Shown here piece after piece: positions 1-9,322 of a stretch of 64,000 nucleotides of DNA. The stretch spans positions 11,071,788-11,135,787 of the forward strand of contig NC_064217.1 of assembly GCF_023101765.2 (NCBI RefSeq). The letters run 5' to 3'. Numbering within the stretch: the first letter of the stretch is position 1; every line of letters begins with the position of its first letter. The notes under the pieces were generated by a model. It saw only the letters and a program-made list of their open reading frames with translations, did not search any database and was not told the origin of the DNA. Position numbers and translations under genes: made by a program. The stretch comes from Spodoptera frugiperda (Eukaryota > Arthropoda > Insecta > Lepidoptera > Noctuidae).

Positions 1-121
1 AGAAAAAGTCATTTAGAGGCATTAAATCGTTTTCATTAAGGTCGTATATAACTTACTAGTACAAATACATAATTATAAATACATAGTTAGATATTCATGT
101 AGAACTACTGTTTATGTACCT

Positions 122-312
122 TTTTTTAAGAGGGGAAAATCATTCATTTACTTCTCCCGCCTGAGGCGAGAGAGACTATCAGACTCTTACTGACTAAAAA
201 CCACCCTTATACCCTGTTCTTACATCTGCATTTCGAACTGCAATTAGGTAGTCCGCAGCTCCAGGTCGGCATCAGCCCTACTGGGCCCTATCTATGGTCT
301 GATAGCTCTTTA
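122..312 (-). repeat. R1-type LINE/SINE 3' tail copy
   Basis: Read on the - strand this carries the order of blocks seen in the 3' UTR of the LINE at 21092-21864: a TAGGGCTGAT block, the GAGCTGCGGACTACC block, the AGTCAGTAAGAGTC block, then a GCGGGAGAAG block followed by ATGATTTTCCCC and an A-run. It is diverged and has lost part of the middle. It has no coding content. It is one of more than ten copies of this tail in the window. Confidence 0.75.
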
Positions 313-779
313 CCTTACCCCGGACTTACCCTAGTAGTTTAGTATAGCCCTCATGAATATAACTCGGTAAAGGTCCTTTAACTTTAAAAATATGTTAATG
401 CTTAACGTGTAACTTATTAAACAAAATCTAGTTCACGTAGCAGCAGCTTTCCAATAAAACCTTTTGGTTTCAGAAAATTGTAATGAAATATTCAGTCTAC
501 TACCGACGAAGTTTTCACTATAGAATTTTCAGTGAATCATTACAAATGAGTAAGTTTTCAAACTCTGTAGTAAATAATGAGAACTTTCTGAAAAATTCTT
601 GTAAGGACTTCAAAGTATTCGTAAACTCATTAAAATACAAGTTTTTTAAAGTGTTCCTTTTAGTTTGTTTGCAAACTTTCTCAATTAGTCTTATTAAAGT
701 TATATTCGTAAATAAACGAACAGGTTGCAAATAATGAAGTACCAACTCTAGTCTTATATACTATTTTATTTATATAAAC
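313..779. other. AT-rich stretch, no gene seen
   Basis: Open frames of 75-83 codons exist on both strands at 483-745. They overlap each other, are rich in F, K, L and S as AT-rich noise tends to be, and show no motif or splice context. I see no repeat or RNA gene. Confidence 0.6.
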
Positions 780-897
780 TTACTGCCACACTCAGAGTCG
801 TTTAATGATTAGTTAAACAATCCCTTAGTAACGATTTTGTTCAGAAAACAATTGCTAAGGACTGGGTTAAAAAATCATTAAATGACTACGACGGTAA
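780..897. repeat. Foldback MITE, CACTCAGAG family, copy 1
   Basis: The two halves are inverted repeats of one another. The left half begins TACTGCCACACTCAGAG and runs through TTTAATGATTA and TTAGTAACGATTTTG. The right half runs through CAATTGCTAAGGACTGGGTTAA and ATCATTAAATGACT and ends GACGGTAAG. The same design recurs at 1019-1116, 12547-12669 and 62427-62545. It has no coding capacity, so it would have to be moved by a transposase encoded elsewhere. Confidence 0.75.
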
Positions 898-1018
898 GTT
901 AAAAGGTAAGTAACGAACGTAAACTTAATAGGTAAGTATCATAATTTGCTTTCAGTTTACTTACTCTATTAAGGATACCGAAATACGTAATTACCACTGA
1001 CTGTTTTCAAATCTATGC

Positions 1019-1116
1019 GTCGTACTCAGAGTAATTTAACGGTTACTTAACCCAGTCCTTAGCAATTGTTTTTTGAAACAAAATCGTTACTAAGGAATAG
1101 TTTAAGTAATCATTAG
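1019..1116. repeat. Foldback MITE, CACTCAGAG family, copy 2
   Basis: A shorter relative of the element at 780-897, lying only about 120 bp away. It starts TCGTACTCAGAGTAATTTAA, has CAGTCCTTAGCAATTG in the left arm and ATCGTTACTAAGGAATAG in the right arm, and ends near AATCATTAGATG. One outer end is eroded. Confidence 0.65.
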
Positions 1117-1249
1117 ATGTATCTGTGTAGTAAATTGTCGATTTCTAAACGTTTTTTTCATTTGAAGTTACATACTGTAAGAAAAAATGGCTGCTGTACA
1201 ATCTGTGCATCTATTATAATTATACTTTGTTGCAAATTTCAACTAACCA

Positions 1250-1352
1250 TATCTAACCGAGTAGCAAGATACTGCACACTTTCCATCCCCGATTCCACAC
1301 AGATTTGCGCACGCACATTCAATCGATGCAATCACGCGAAAATTCAATTAAC
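1250..1352. repeat. Ancient duplicate of 3643-3745
   Basis: This block shares the order CTAACCGAG, ACTTTCCA, CCCCGA, TGCGCACGC, AATCGAT and TCAATTA with 3643-3745, at about 70 percent identity by eye. The second copy sits at the edge of a CpG-rich region. The frame at 1117-1425 runs over it but looks random. Confidence 0.5.
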
Positions 1353-1524
1353 TTTTGCCTTAGATATTGATTTAAACAATGTTAATGTTGCTAATATATT
1401 GGTTTATTGTAGTCGCCAGGACTAGGAATAATAATACGGTTAAAGAGGCTATGCATTCGTTTCCTGGTAGTCAAGAAAGCATTAAACATTTTTGAAAACG
1501 TCAAAGGTTTAAGCTTTCTTCCAT

Positions 1525-1845
1525 AGGGGTGGCTTTCCACCAGAATTGTGCTATGCTATATATGCTATTATGCTACGAAGATGTAATAGCTAAGCTGTGA
1601 AACTATGTGACTGTTTCCAGCGATACTATGCTATGTAGCTATGCGAGTAAGATGCGCAGTTTAAGTATGCGATGTATCGATAGTAGGGAAAACATCCATA
1701 GCACGCATTTTTCCATATAAAAAGCATGGCTTAACTGAGACCGTTTCCACCAGTGCTAAGCTATGTGTACCAACGAATGAATGGTGGAAGCCACAAGCAT
1801 GCACAGCAACGTAACATAGCACATCTCTGGTAGAAAAGCACCCCA
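1525..1845. mobile_element. TIR MITE, GTGCTTTTCCACCA family, copy 1
   Basis: The left end reads GGGTGGCTTTCCACCAGAA and the right end reads TCTGGTAGAAAAGCACCCC, which are inverted repeats. The interior has CTATGCTACGAAGATG, ACTATGTGACTGTTTCCA and TACCAACGAATGAATGGTGGA, as in the other family members at 15084-15235, 18864-19154 and 52151-52528. No transposase frame is present. The flanking TA has been lost on the right. Confidence 0.8.
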
Positions 1846-1846
1846 A

Positions 1847-2522
1847 GAATAATAAACAAGCGAAATGTGTATAAGCACAGGCTCATTACCTTATTGTTTA
1901 CACACCTACACCCTGATCATGGTCCCCAATTACATTTCCTATCACATATACGTGTTGAAGGAAATCCAATAGATCCTCTATGTATCTTAATTATATAAAT
2001 AAATATTATCATATTTTCCTGTGTAGCATATACATATGTACAAGACTACATTATATTTCCGGGACATAACAAATACTACGTATCACATATGGGAGTTAAT
2101 TAAGATATCGAGTTAAACAAATCTATGTTTTATTAGTTTGAGATAGCTACGAAAATGCTACAATCGCCCATTGATCTCTCCGTAGTATCAGTAATGATCT
2201 GTCCAATTGCCCCTTTGATGACTGTTACACGGTTATTCTGTAGCGACCACATTCAAATGACCTGTCCTTTCTAAAGTCATTTACGTACTGTCATTCAGCT
2301 AAGGACGATTAGAGGTAAAAGAAGTTATTTAAAAACATTGAAAAATATCTTCTTGTTTTTATTTCGTAATGTCTTAATATGCTGCCACATTTAGTTGAAT
2401 CGACCCGCTATGGACTAAAAGGTACTCGTGTTTGATTATTTCAAAGGTAATTGCAAGTATAGACTTTACAAAATAGACTAAAATTAGACAGCAAGCAAGC
2501 ATTGAGAAACAAATAAAGATTT
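1847..2522. other. No gene seen
   Basis: AT-rich DNA with stop codons in all frames. The 71-codon frame at 2374-2589 on the - strand overlaps the Helitron-like repeat at 2523-2700 and is not a plausible gene. Confidence 0.6.
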
Positions 2523-2700
2523 TACTAATGTTATAAATTCGAATGTTTGAGAGTCTGTTTGTTTGTTTATGTTTATGTTTGTTACTCAATCACGTCTAAA
2601 TCGCTAAAGGGATGAACAGGGGTAGATTATGGTCTGGAATAACACATAGGACACTTTTTATCCTACGGGACCGCGGGCGAAGCCGCTGGCAGAAGCTAGT
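2523..2700 (+). mobile_element. Helitron-like non-autonomous element
   Basis: It opens TACTAATGTTATAAATTCGAA, contains GTTTGTTACTCAATCACG and CACTTTTTATCCTACGGGA, and closes with the GC-rich hairpin CCGCGGGCGAAGCCGCTGG before AAGCTAGT. A short 3' hairpin followed by CTAG-T is the usual end of Helitrons, and this arrangement is common in moth genomes. It has no coding capacity. Confidence 0.6.
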
Positions 2701-3495
2701 AATGAATAAAGAAAGTAATGGTAAAATCTAAGTAACATAATTAAGGTTACGATTGAAAAACGTCAACTCTTAATGTTATCCTGGCAACAAAACTAGACTC
2801 ATTCATGGGTATATTTAATACATAGAAACCTAATTCAAAGTTAAGGAATTTAATCTGTTTAATTTATATGCCAGTAATGCTTACCTCTACTATTCTAATA
2901 CTGACAAGACTGGAATTCAGTTTATGTTCTAAAATTTGATATCGAAACATATTTATCTAACCAAGGAATTCACACTTACACCCAACCTATGTGGGTAGGT
3001 TTATTCTCAACTATAGCTTAATTAAACTAACAATACCTTACTTAAGCAAAACATAGTTACCTTGTAAACTACAACTTCAGTATGTACCCACCAAATAAGT
3101 TACCTATGTGTATAACTCGCAAACCAGGAACTTAGAACCCTTACGGCTATAATGTCGATATGTTTTATCGTAAATAACTCTTAACGTAGTAAATTCATAC
3201 GTTTTATACCGCTCGTAAAATACACGAGCATCTAAAGGGTTCCACAAATACTATTTATAGACCAGTAACTAAATAACATAACGAGGAACCTCGTTTTGTT
3301 TAAAATATTTGTCCACTGACGTCATCAGCTATCGCTTGTCATAAATCAATGATCACATTGTCAAACAATGTTACAAAACCTACATAATAAAACGTCTCTG
3401 TCTTATTCGTAACCAAATACTGGCCTCTCGACGAAGTTATCAGCACAATTAGGAAGTATTTAGTGTAGCGACCACGCCCAGTGGAACGTATTTAT
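2701..3495. other. No gene seen
   Basis: AT-rich DNA without a frame above 60 codons and without a recognisable repeat, RNA gene or splice-flanked exon. Confidence 0.6.
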
Positions 3496-3599
3496 CATCG
3501 CAAACACGAAGCTATAACTCCAACTGTTGCTAAGGACTCGCGAACTAAGCGTTCTGAACGAAAACAGCACGGAGTACATCTACACAATACATATATACG

Positions 3600-3990
3600 G
3601 ACAGCTTGCTCGAGACGTGTGTAGAAGCAACAATGCACGCCGATTTCTAACCGAGCTGCGGGAGAAAGCATACTTTCCACCCCCGACTCGAAATAAACAT
3701 GCGCACGCGCATCTAATCGATCCAAACCTGCAAAAAATCAATTAAATCGGATTTTCTCTTACATCGAAACGATTTTGGATCAATTTTCACTTTGCCAACA
3801 TTTAACGTTTTATCATTTCGCGACGTCACAGCAATCAACAAAGGCACGGGTAGTGATCGCGGCTGCGATTGCGACGTTGCCGTGCGGCTGCAGGAATGCG
3901 GCCGCAGCGTTGCCAAGTCTCCACTCGATATGTCGGGCGATAAACACGAGTGCATTGGGCGGCGCGGACAACCGAACCACCATTTTGTTT
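3600..3990. promoter_or_regulatory. CpG-rich promoter candidate
   Basis: CpG density rises sharply here against the AT-rich background, especially at 3843-3965 (GATCGCGGCTGCGATTGCGA, GCGGCCGCAGCGTTGCC, GGGCGGCGCGG). It is followed by CCACCATTTTGTTTTATG, which resembles a YY1-type core promoter element. Frames of 72-85 codons at 3527-4032 overlap on both strands and look like by-products of base composition. No adjacent coding exon is recognised, so the gene it would serve is unknown. Confidence 0.4.
3643..3745. repeat. Ancient duplicate of 1250-1352
   Basis: Second copy of the shared block (CTAACCGAG, ACTTTCCACCCCCGA, TGCGCACGCGC, AATCGATCC, ATCAATTA), 2.4 kb from the first. It lies inside the CpG-rich promoter candidate. 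Confidence 0.5.
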
Positions 3991-4011
3991 TATGTACAAC
4001 GCTTACATAGA

Positions 4012-4815
4012 ATTCTCATTTTGAATGTTTGAAAATTGGAATATTCTGGAACGGATTTGAATGCAGCGGGTTGTTTAATGTTCTTTTGTTAGCAGTTGTA
4101 ACGTTTTTATGAAGGTTTGGTGCGTTGCATGGCGGCTAGTTCTATTTATAGATGATATTAAGGTAGCATGAACCGTTTGCTCGTCTGACTCACGATTTGC
4201 ATCGCCGCGTGCAAATTCTACGAAACGTAGCTTTGTATTATACTCTAGATTATTTTTGGGGAAAAATTATTGTTGTTTAGGAGGAAAAGCATGTTATTTT
4301 GAGACCTTTTCCTTGATTAAGTCTTGGTATTGTATGTTTTTTCTGGTTAATCGATGTTAATATTATAGTATCCTGTTGTATATATACAAGGGGAGATATA
4401 TGAAAGTTACCGTCGTATTTCTTGGACGTTGTATGAATTATGCGCATGTTTGATTGCATGTCCATTAATCACACGGTTGTAAGTGAATATAATGAGTATT
4501 TCTAAGCAAGTCCTAAGCATATAGTCTGTTTGCTACGTGATTACGAAAGCTATATTCTGTAAACTGTATAGGGTTATGATGTCATGAATGAATTCTCGCA
4601 TATTGTATGTTTAGTTTTGTTTATCATAGTTCTTTATGTAATCCTTTTATGTAGGGATTCAAGGATTCAGGGTAATTAGCCGTAGGTTAAAAATTCATCT
4701 TTTGGATATTTCATAACCGAAGCGTAATTTAACTTGATAATATTATGTACATTAACACACATAATGAAATCTAACAAGGCATCCTAAAACGAAAACTATG
4801 TACATAATTACATAA
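4012..4815. other. No gene seen
   Basis: AT-rich DNA. The 62-codon - strand frame at 4277-4465 has no motif or splice context. No known repeat family was recognised. Confidence 0.55.
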
Positions 4816-4825
4816 ACGGTCCTCG

Positions 4826-4930
4826 GTATGCGCGTGCGCAGCGTCACAGCGACAGATGGCAGCACTCGACACGTTCGTAGATCGATCGCCATCATTTGTC
4901 ATTTGACACGTAAGCCTTGAGGGTGGGGCT
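4826..4930. promoter_or_regulatory. Possible promoter with NRF1-like site
   Basis: The segment contains GCGCGTGCGCAGCG at about 4829-4842, close to the NRF1 palindrome, followed by CGACAGATGGCAGCAC and a GATCGATCGCC stretch in otherwise AT-rich DNA. A 16-codon frame begins at the ATGGCAGCAC but closes before any splice donor. The promoter reading is inference from the motif and base composition only. Confidence 0.3.
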
Positions 4931-5203
4931 AGTTTCTATGAAAACTTTGAATCAATATTATGTATAAACTATATTTATCTAAGTTTATCCGTGTCGTGAC
5001 TGCAGAGTAGAATATGTCAGTCACCACCTCTACTCTTCCCGCGGGTAGTTCCATCTCGCAAGAGCTGACCAAAAGACTACACATTTGACCAAGGGTTGCT
5101 CTTTGATAAATGATTATGATGAATTTTAAACTTCGATCTCCAACTGGCTTCGCAAGGGTGAAGATGAACGAATGAGAGAAGAATGGCAAACCCTCTTATG
5201 TCC

Positions 5204-5342
5204 CTGCCGGGTTACCGGGGCTTTGGCTGAAAAGGACGAGTAGGAAAGGGGTGGTTTTAGTCAGTAAGAGTCTGACACTTCCTCTCGCCTCACCCTAGGC
5301 GGGAGAAGTCATTATATGACTTTTCTTCACCTCAAAAAGAAA
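5204..5342 (+). repeat. R1-type LINE/SINE 3' tail copy
   Basis: It has GGGTTACCGGGGCTTTGG, GGGGTGGTTTTAGTCAGTAA, GAGTCTGACACTTCCTCTCG, the AGGCGGGAGAAGTCAT block and CACCTCAAAAAGAAA. The order matches the 3' UTR of the LINE at 21092-21864. Confidence 0.75.
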
Positions 5343-5694
5343 CTTTAATGTTGAGGAGGTTCATAGTCCAATAATAGGTTGTTAATGTTTAACTTATTGT
5401 GAATTTTATGATATTTCAGCTTCTTTTATATTGTAAACTTGACAGACATGTTTAGTGGCTACCTATAGTTACATACTTATCTAACGTCACATCTTTGTCT
5501 CATAGGAGTAAACAAAAAACACTGAACGCTATGCCATCGAGTGTTATCCTTACATACCTTCTTTTGCTTCCTCCACATTCATTTTTCATTTATCGTATAT
5601 AGTTTAGAGGTACCACGCATTTGATTTTAAAATTAAAAATAAAAACATTATTTGAAGGGGGTAGCAAACTAGCAATATTTGCGTGCATGTGCGA

Positions 5695-5895
5695 TCAGGG
5701 TCAAAAATGCAGTAACAGTGCAGCTGTGGTACAACTTGATGTTTTTAAAGAAATAGACTCATTATCATATTTTAAGTGCACATATCGACGAACACGACAC
5801 ACTAGTATGTATTCATGTGTACTAATAACAAGTCTATTTCTATAAAAACGTCAAGCTGTACTAATGTTGCACTGTTACTGCATTTTTCCCCCTGA
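5695..5895. repeat. Long hairpin / foldback element
   Basis: Two 65-bp arms at 5695-5759 and 5831-5895 are inverted copies with a handful of mismatches, separated by a 71-bp loop. The outer ends read TCAGGG and CCCTGA and the arms share AAAAATGCAGTAACAGTGCA. The 74-codon frame at 5621-5845 simply runs through the left arm and loop. It is either a foldback MITE or a source of hairpin RNA. Confidence 0.8.
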
Positions 5896-5913
5896 CTGTA
5901 CATCAATGTGCAT

Positions 5914-6030
5914 AAGGCAATAATAGGCTCACCCCTATTACGTAAAGTATAGTATCAAAGTATAGTATTACGTTTCGTAATGTGCAGCTCTGCCTATCCC
6001 TTCGGGAATAAAAGGCGTGACGTTACGTTG
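5914..6030 (+). repeat. tRNA-derived SINE (family A), 3' part
   Basis: It has CAATAATAGGCTCACCCC, TAATGTGCAGCTCTGCC and the CCCTTCGGGAATAAAAGGCG stem-loop region that ends this SINE family, followed by GTGACGTTACG. Only the 3' half is present. Better copies with tRNA-like boxes lie at 16738-17020 and 40288-40655. Confidence 0.65.
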
Positions 6031-6031
6031 T

Positions 6032-7216
6032 ACTTCAAAGTTTTTGATAACCTACTAGTAACAGCAGCGACATTTCCAAAAAAAAAACTATATAATGACG
6101 ATTACACATTTTTATTCGAATATTATAATTTAATCACCACAAAACTACAAGGTTCTAACATAAATAAATACCAATATACAATTTTACAACCAAATTACAG
6201 AATAGCAGTTAGACAAGTAATTAAACTAATTAACGTAACCTTTAGTCGTGTGTCATTAAACATGCACGCTTAAATTATACTCTATATATATTGTAATTAA
6301 AGTTATATTCGAGTGCACGTGTGTATTGTCACGCTTGTTCCCGTTGCGGGGTGAATGAACACCGTCGTGTACCGTTTGAGGTACTTGGCAGCGTTTGAAC
6401 TAAGTTCCTAAGTACATAAGGTGGTGTATGAAGCTTTACTCCAATTTATAGTTTCAATTTATAAGTGAAAATTTCCTTAAAAAGCGTTTGTTTTTGCATA
6501 ACGTTAGTGTTAAGTTAATGTCACATATTAGTCAAAGAATTCATTTATTTCGATTACCCCACATATAAATACATACGTAAGTGAAATAAAGCGTATTTCA
6601 CTTTGTAAAAGTAATCGCCTTATAGTGTACGTGAACAAATAAATTAATATTTAATTCGTAAACGTAGAATTGATTATAGTTTTATATTGACATGATTCAT
6701 TATTAACCCGTAGTATGCCGGGAACGCAGATCTAGAGAGGCAATTTACTATTGTGTCTCATATACAAGAGGAATTAACCTCTTGTATCACATTTCAGCCC
6801 GCGATCACCTGCTATTGGAAATTTGATTCCCCCTTTTCTGCCATATCCTACGGGACCCTTATCTAACTTAAACATCCTAAACTTGTAGTCTAATATATTA
6901 ATACTTACTAATCATTATTTGTCTGTCTAGTATTGTAAGTTTTAAAACGCAAGCTTTTCCTACATTCTGCATATAACTTTAAGGTACAAGGGCTGTAAAA
7001 TAAATACTGAAGAATTGTTTATTTGTTGGTTTGAACGCGTTTATCTCTATATTAACTGATCCAATAGTTCCTCCAAAGGAAACCACCAACAGACTTAATA
7101 ATTCCTTCAAAGTAACTGAAAGAACTACAGACCTTTTTTGTCTCAGTAATTTCTTCAAAGGGACAACTGACAACAATTGAAAATTAATAGTTATTTTCGT
7201 GTTGTCCACTTATCTA
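6032..7216. other. No gene seen; one small hairpin
   Basis: AT-rich DNA. A small hairpin, ACAAGAGGAATTAACCTCTTGT, sits near 6767-6788. The 97-codon frame at 5980-6273 starts inside the SINE and is rich in N, K, Y and T. The 76-codon - strand frame at 6979-7209 has no recognisable feature. Confidence 0.5.
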
Positions 7217-7291
7217 GAAAGGCTATAAAACATCACGCTATGATCAACAGGGGCCAAGTCGATCGGGTAAAACCGCACGGGAGTAGCTAGT
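7217..7291 (+). mobile_element. Helitron-like 3' end fragment
   Basis: The fragment GGCTATAAAACATCACGCTA followed by GATCAACAGGGGCC, GGGTAAAACCGCACGGGAGT and AGCTAGT matches the 3' end of the elements at 26425-26637 and 32880-33076. The 5' part is missing. Confidence 0.6.
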
Positions 7292-7649
7292 TATCAATAG
7301 ATTGACATCTATTAGACATGGAAATCCCTCAATCCTTCACAATGTTAGGTTAAGGAAAGGTTCTTACATACATAATATGAAATTCATAGGGGGAAATCCG
7401 TAGTGAGTCTTATGTGCCGATGTTAGGTATTAGAGGAATGTCGGAAAATACGTTTTCATAGCCGAGATAATGTGAATATAATAAGAATAATACGATTGTG
7501 AAATTGCGCACATCTTTGTTACATTTTTTCAGTAGCTTGGCGAAGATTCTTTGCTGAAATAGTGTCAGCTAAAGAACATTCCTAATTAATTATTGTAGGT
7601 ACAGATATTATTATGTGGATCCCACGACTTCTGAATAAGTACGAAATTG
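7292..7649. other. No gene seen
   Basis: AT-rich DNA with no frame above 60 codons and no repeat recognised. Confidence 0.55.
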
Positions 7650-7770
7650 AGTATCTCACCCCTATTACATGAAACTTATAACACAAATGGTGAAAAGTGG
7701 GTGTACATTGTATAGCGGTATTACGTGCCGTAATGTGCACCTCTGCCTGCCCCTTCGGGGATAAAAGGTT
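7650..7770 (+). repeat. tRNA-derived SINE (family A), 3' part
   Basis: It contains CTCACCCCTATTACATGAAA, GGTGAAAAGTGGGTGTACA, CGTGCCGTAATGTGCACC and CCCCTTCGGGGATAAAAGG in the family order. The tRNA-like head is absent. Confidence 0.7.
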
Positions 7771-8313
7771 TATAGTTAAGCATTGATCGTACTATGTTAA
7801 ATTCTGAAAGAAATCTAACAAAATTATTACGTTTTGTTTCAGGTAAGCATCATATCACATGTTACTTAATCAGTAAGTTACGTTTCCTATACATTTATCA
7901 TTAATCCTGAAAGTTTTTCTTATTAAAACAATATTAAAATTGTTCAATGGGTCTCTATGAGTTGACTTCAGACCCGCATTATTCCTTTCAAAGGATACTT
8001 CTTCCTTGTTCAAAGCAACATTAAAATAGCAATTTACGTACCGGTAAACTATGGCAACTTTACCAGACCCTTGGCAACTTTACCATACTATAGGTATTCG
8101 GTATAAACTCATTTATCTAAAAATCTACCCACTAGAATTCTGTTTTGTAATAGTAGTATTTTTTAGACTTTAAAAGGAAATATTTACTATATTTTGCGTA
8201 GACGTAAGACTGCTATTATGCCAGTAATGGCCGTTACAGTGTAGTGCGTGAAAATGTGCTAAAAGTTAGTAGTTCCTAAATTGTGCTCACAGAGCCTAAA
8301 TTATTTGTCACAG

Positions 8314-8609
8314 GTGAGTGAAATTTTGATCTTGTATGTATAATATAGTTGGGATTACTGTTGTAATGTCAGCAATTGCTTTTTCTTTAATTTATTGATA
8401 AATAATCGCTTCGGTAATGTTGACACAGGTTAGGTAAAGTTGCCACGGCCTGCTTTGTGGCAACTTTACCTACAGTTAGGGTTGGCAATAAATGTTTTTT
8501 TCCTTGTTTGTGTGTATGTAACCATTTTCGAATATCTAAATTTCCCAGCATAATAGTGAATATCCTGGATGATAAGTTATAATGTATTTAATAATACCTT
8601 TTGTTTTAG
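8314..8609 (+). other. Predicted intron in pogo-like element
   Basis: The donor CAG|GTGAGTG and the acceptor TTTTGTTTTAG|AGCC frame a 296-bp intron between a non-coding first exon and the exon holding the transposase start. Both sites match consensus closely, which suggests the element was once a transcribed gene unit. Confidence 0.5.
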
Positions 8610-8616
8610 AGCCAAA

Positions 8617-8724
8617 ATGGCTCACATGAAACAAAACCGCAGAAAACTCGGAGCTAGACAATATAAAAAGTATACGAAAGTAATGTTAAAATTAGCTATG
8701 GAGATAGTGAAGTCAAAAAATTAA
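8617..8724 (+). pseudogene. Truncated psq/CENP-B-type transposase N-terminus
   Basis: This is a 35-codon frame with ATG at 8617 and TAA at 8722-8724, eight bases after a good splice acceptor at 8608-8609. It reads MAHMKQNRRKLGARQYKKY and continues with VMLKLAMEIVKS. The block RKLGARQYKKY resembles the N-terminal approach to the pipsqueak-type helix-turn-helix in pogo/Tigger transposases, where an (R/K)KLG(A/S)R.Y..Y pattern precedes the first helix; that comparison is from memory. The second half of the helix-turn-helix and the whole DDE domain are absent, so no functional transposase can result. It could still yield a short basic peptide. Confidence 0.6.
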
Positions 8725-9322
8725 AAAGTCAAAAGATTAAACATTATTTTGTAGCCTTTTTTTACAATTTTAAACTTAAATACTTAAAATTTTAGAACTT
8801 AATTTAGTTTAAAAGGGAACAATATTTTTGTCAGATATTTATGCTTAGGTGTAGATATTTTTTACTTTAGGTTTAAGGTTTATAATTTTTTTTTTTAAAT
8901 ATACATGTCATAAAAAAAAATTCTCATTTTTTGACAACCCCGAGCGTAACAAATTATTTGTATGTAAATTACGATGAAACCCGTGGCAACTATACCTACT
9001 GTCTGTGTAGCCGTTATCTTTATAGATTTCCTCATATTGTTTGCATTATAATACGAAGAGGTCCTAGATGAAGCCCTCTTTAATATGCAATACACGATGA
9101 ATACGGCGCGTAGGTAAAGTTGCCAAAAATTTGGTATCTTTACCCATGTTGTTTTTTCTTTACTACGGCTAAAGTAAGCGTTTGTATATAATGACGATTT
9201 CAGTAAAGTGAGCCAGATAGACTACAATTTTAAATATATAGTTTTGGTTTCTATGCGTCTTATGGTTAAAAATATATTTCGATTTTTGTTCCAAAATATG
9301 GTAAAGTTGCCATGTTTTACGG

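Larger units (their letters stand above)
8041..9322 (+). mobile_element. Non-autonomous pogo-like DNA transposon
   Basis: Terminal inverted repeats are visible: the left end starts CCGGTAAACTATGGCAACT and the right end, reverse-complemented, starts CCGTAAAACATGGCAACT. Both continue TTTACC and both are flanked by TA (8039-8040 and 9323-9324), the target duplication expected of Tc1/mariner-pogo elements. Inside are a splice donor CAG|GTGAGTG at 8313/8314, an acceptor TTTTAG ending at 8609, and the start of a psq/CENP-B-like coding sequence at 8617 that stops after 35 codons. The motif GGTAAAGTTGCC occurs six times exactly, in both orientations. The catalytic DDE domain is missing, so this is an internally deleted derivative that would need a transposase in trans. 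Confidence 0.75.

Noticed and set aside
1117..1425. 102-codon + strand frame
   Set aside because: Starts in a foldback MITE end, crosses a duplicated block, and has random-looking composition with no motif.
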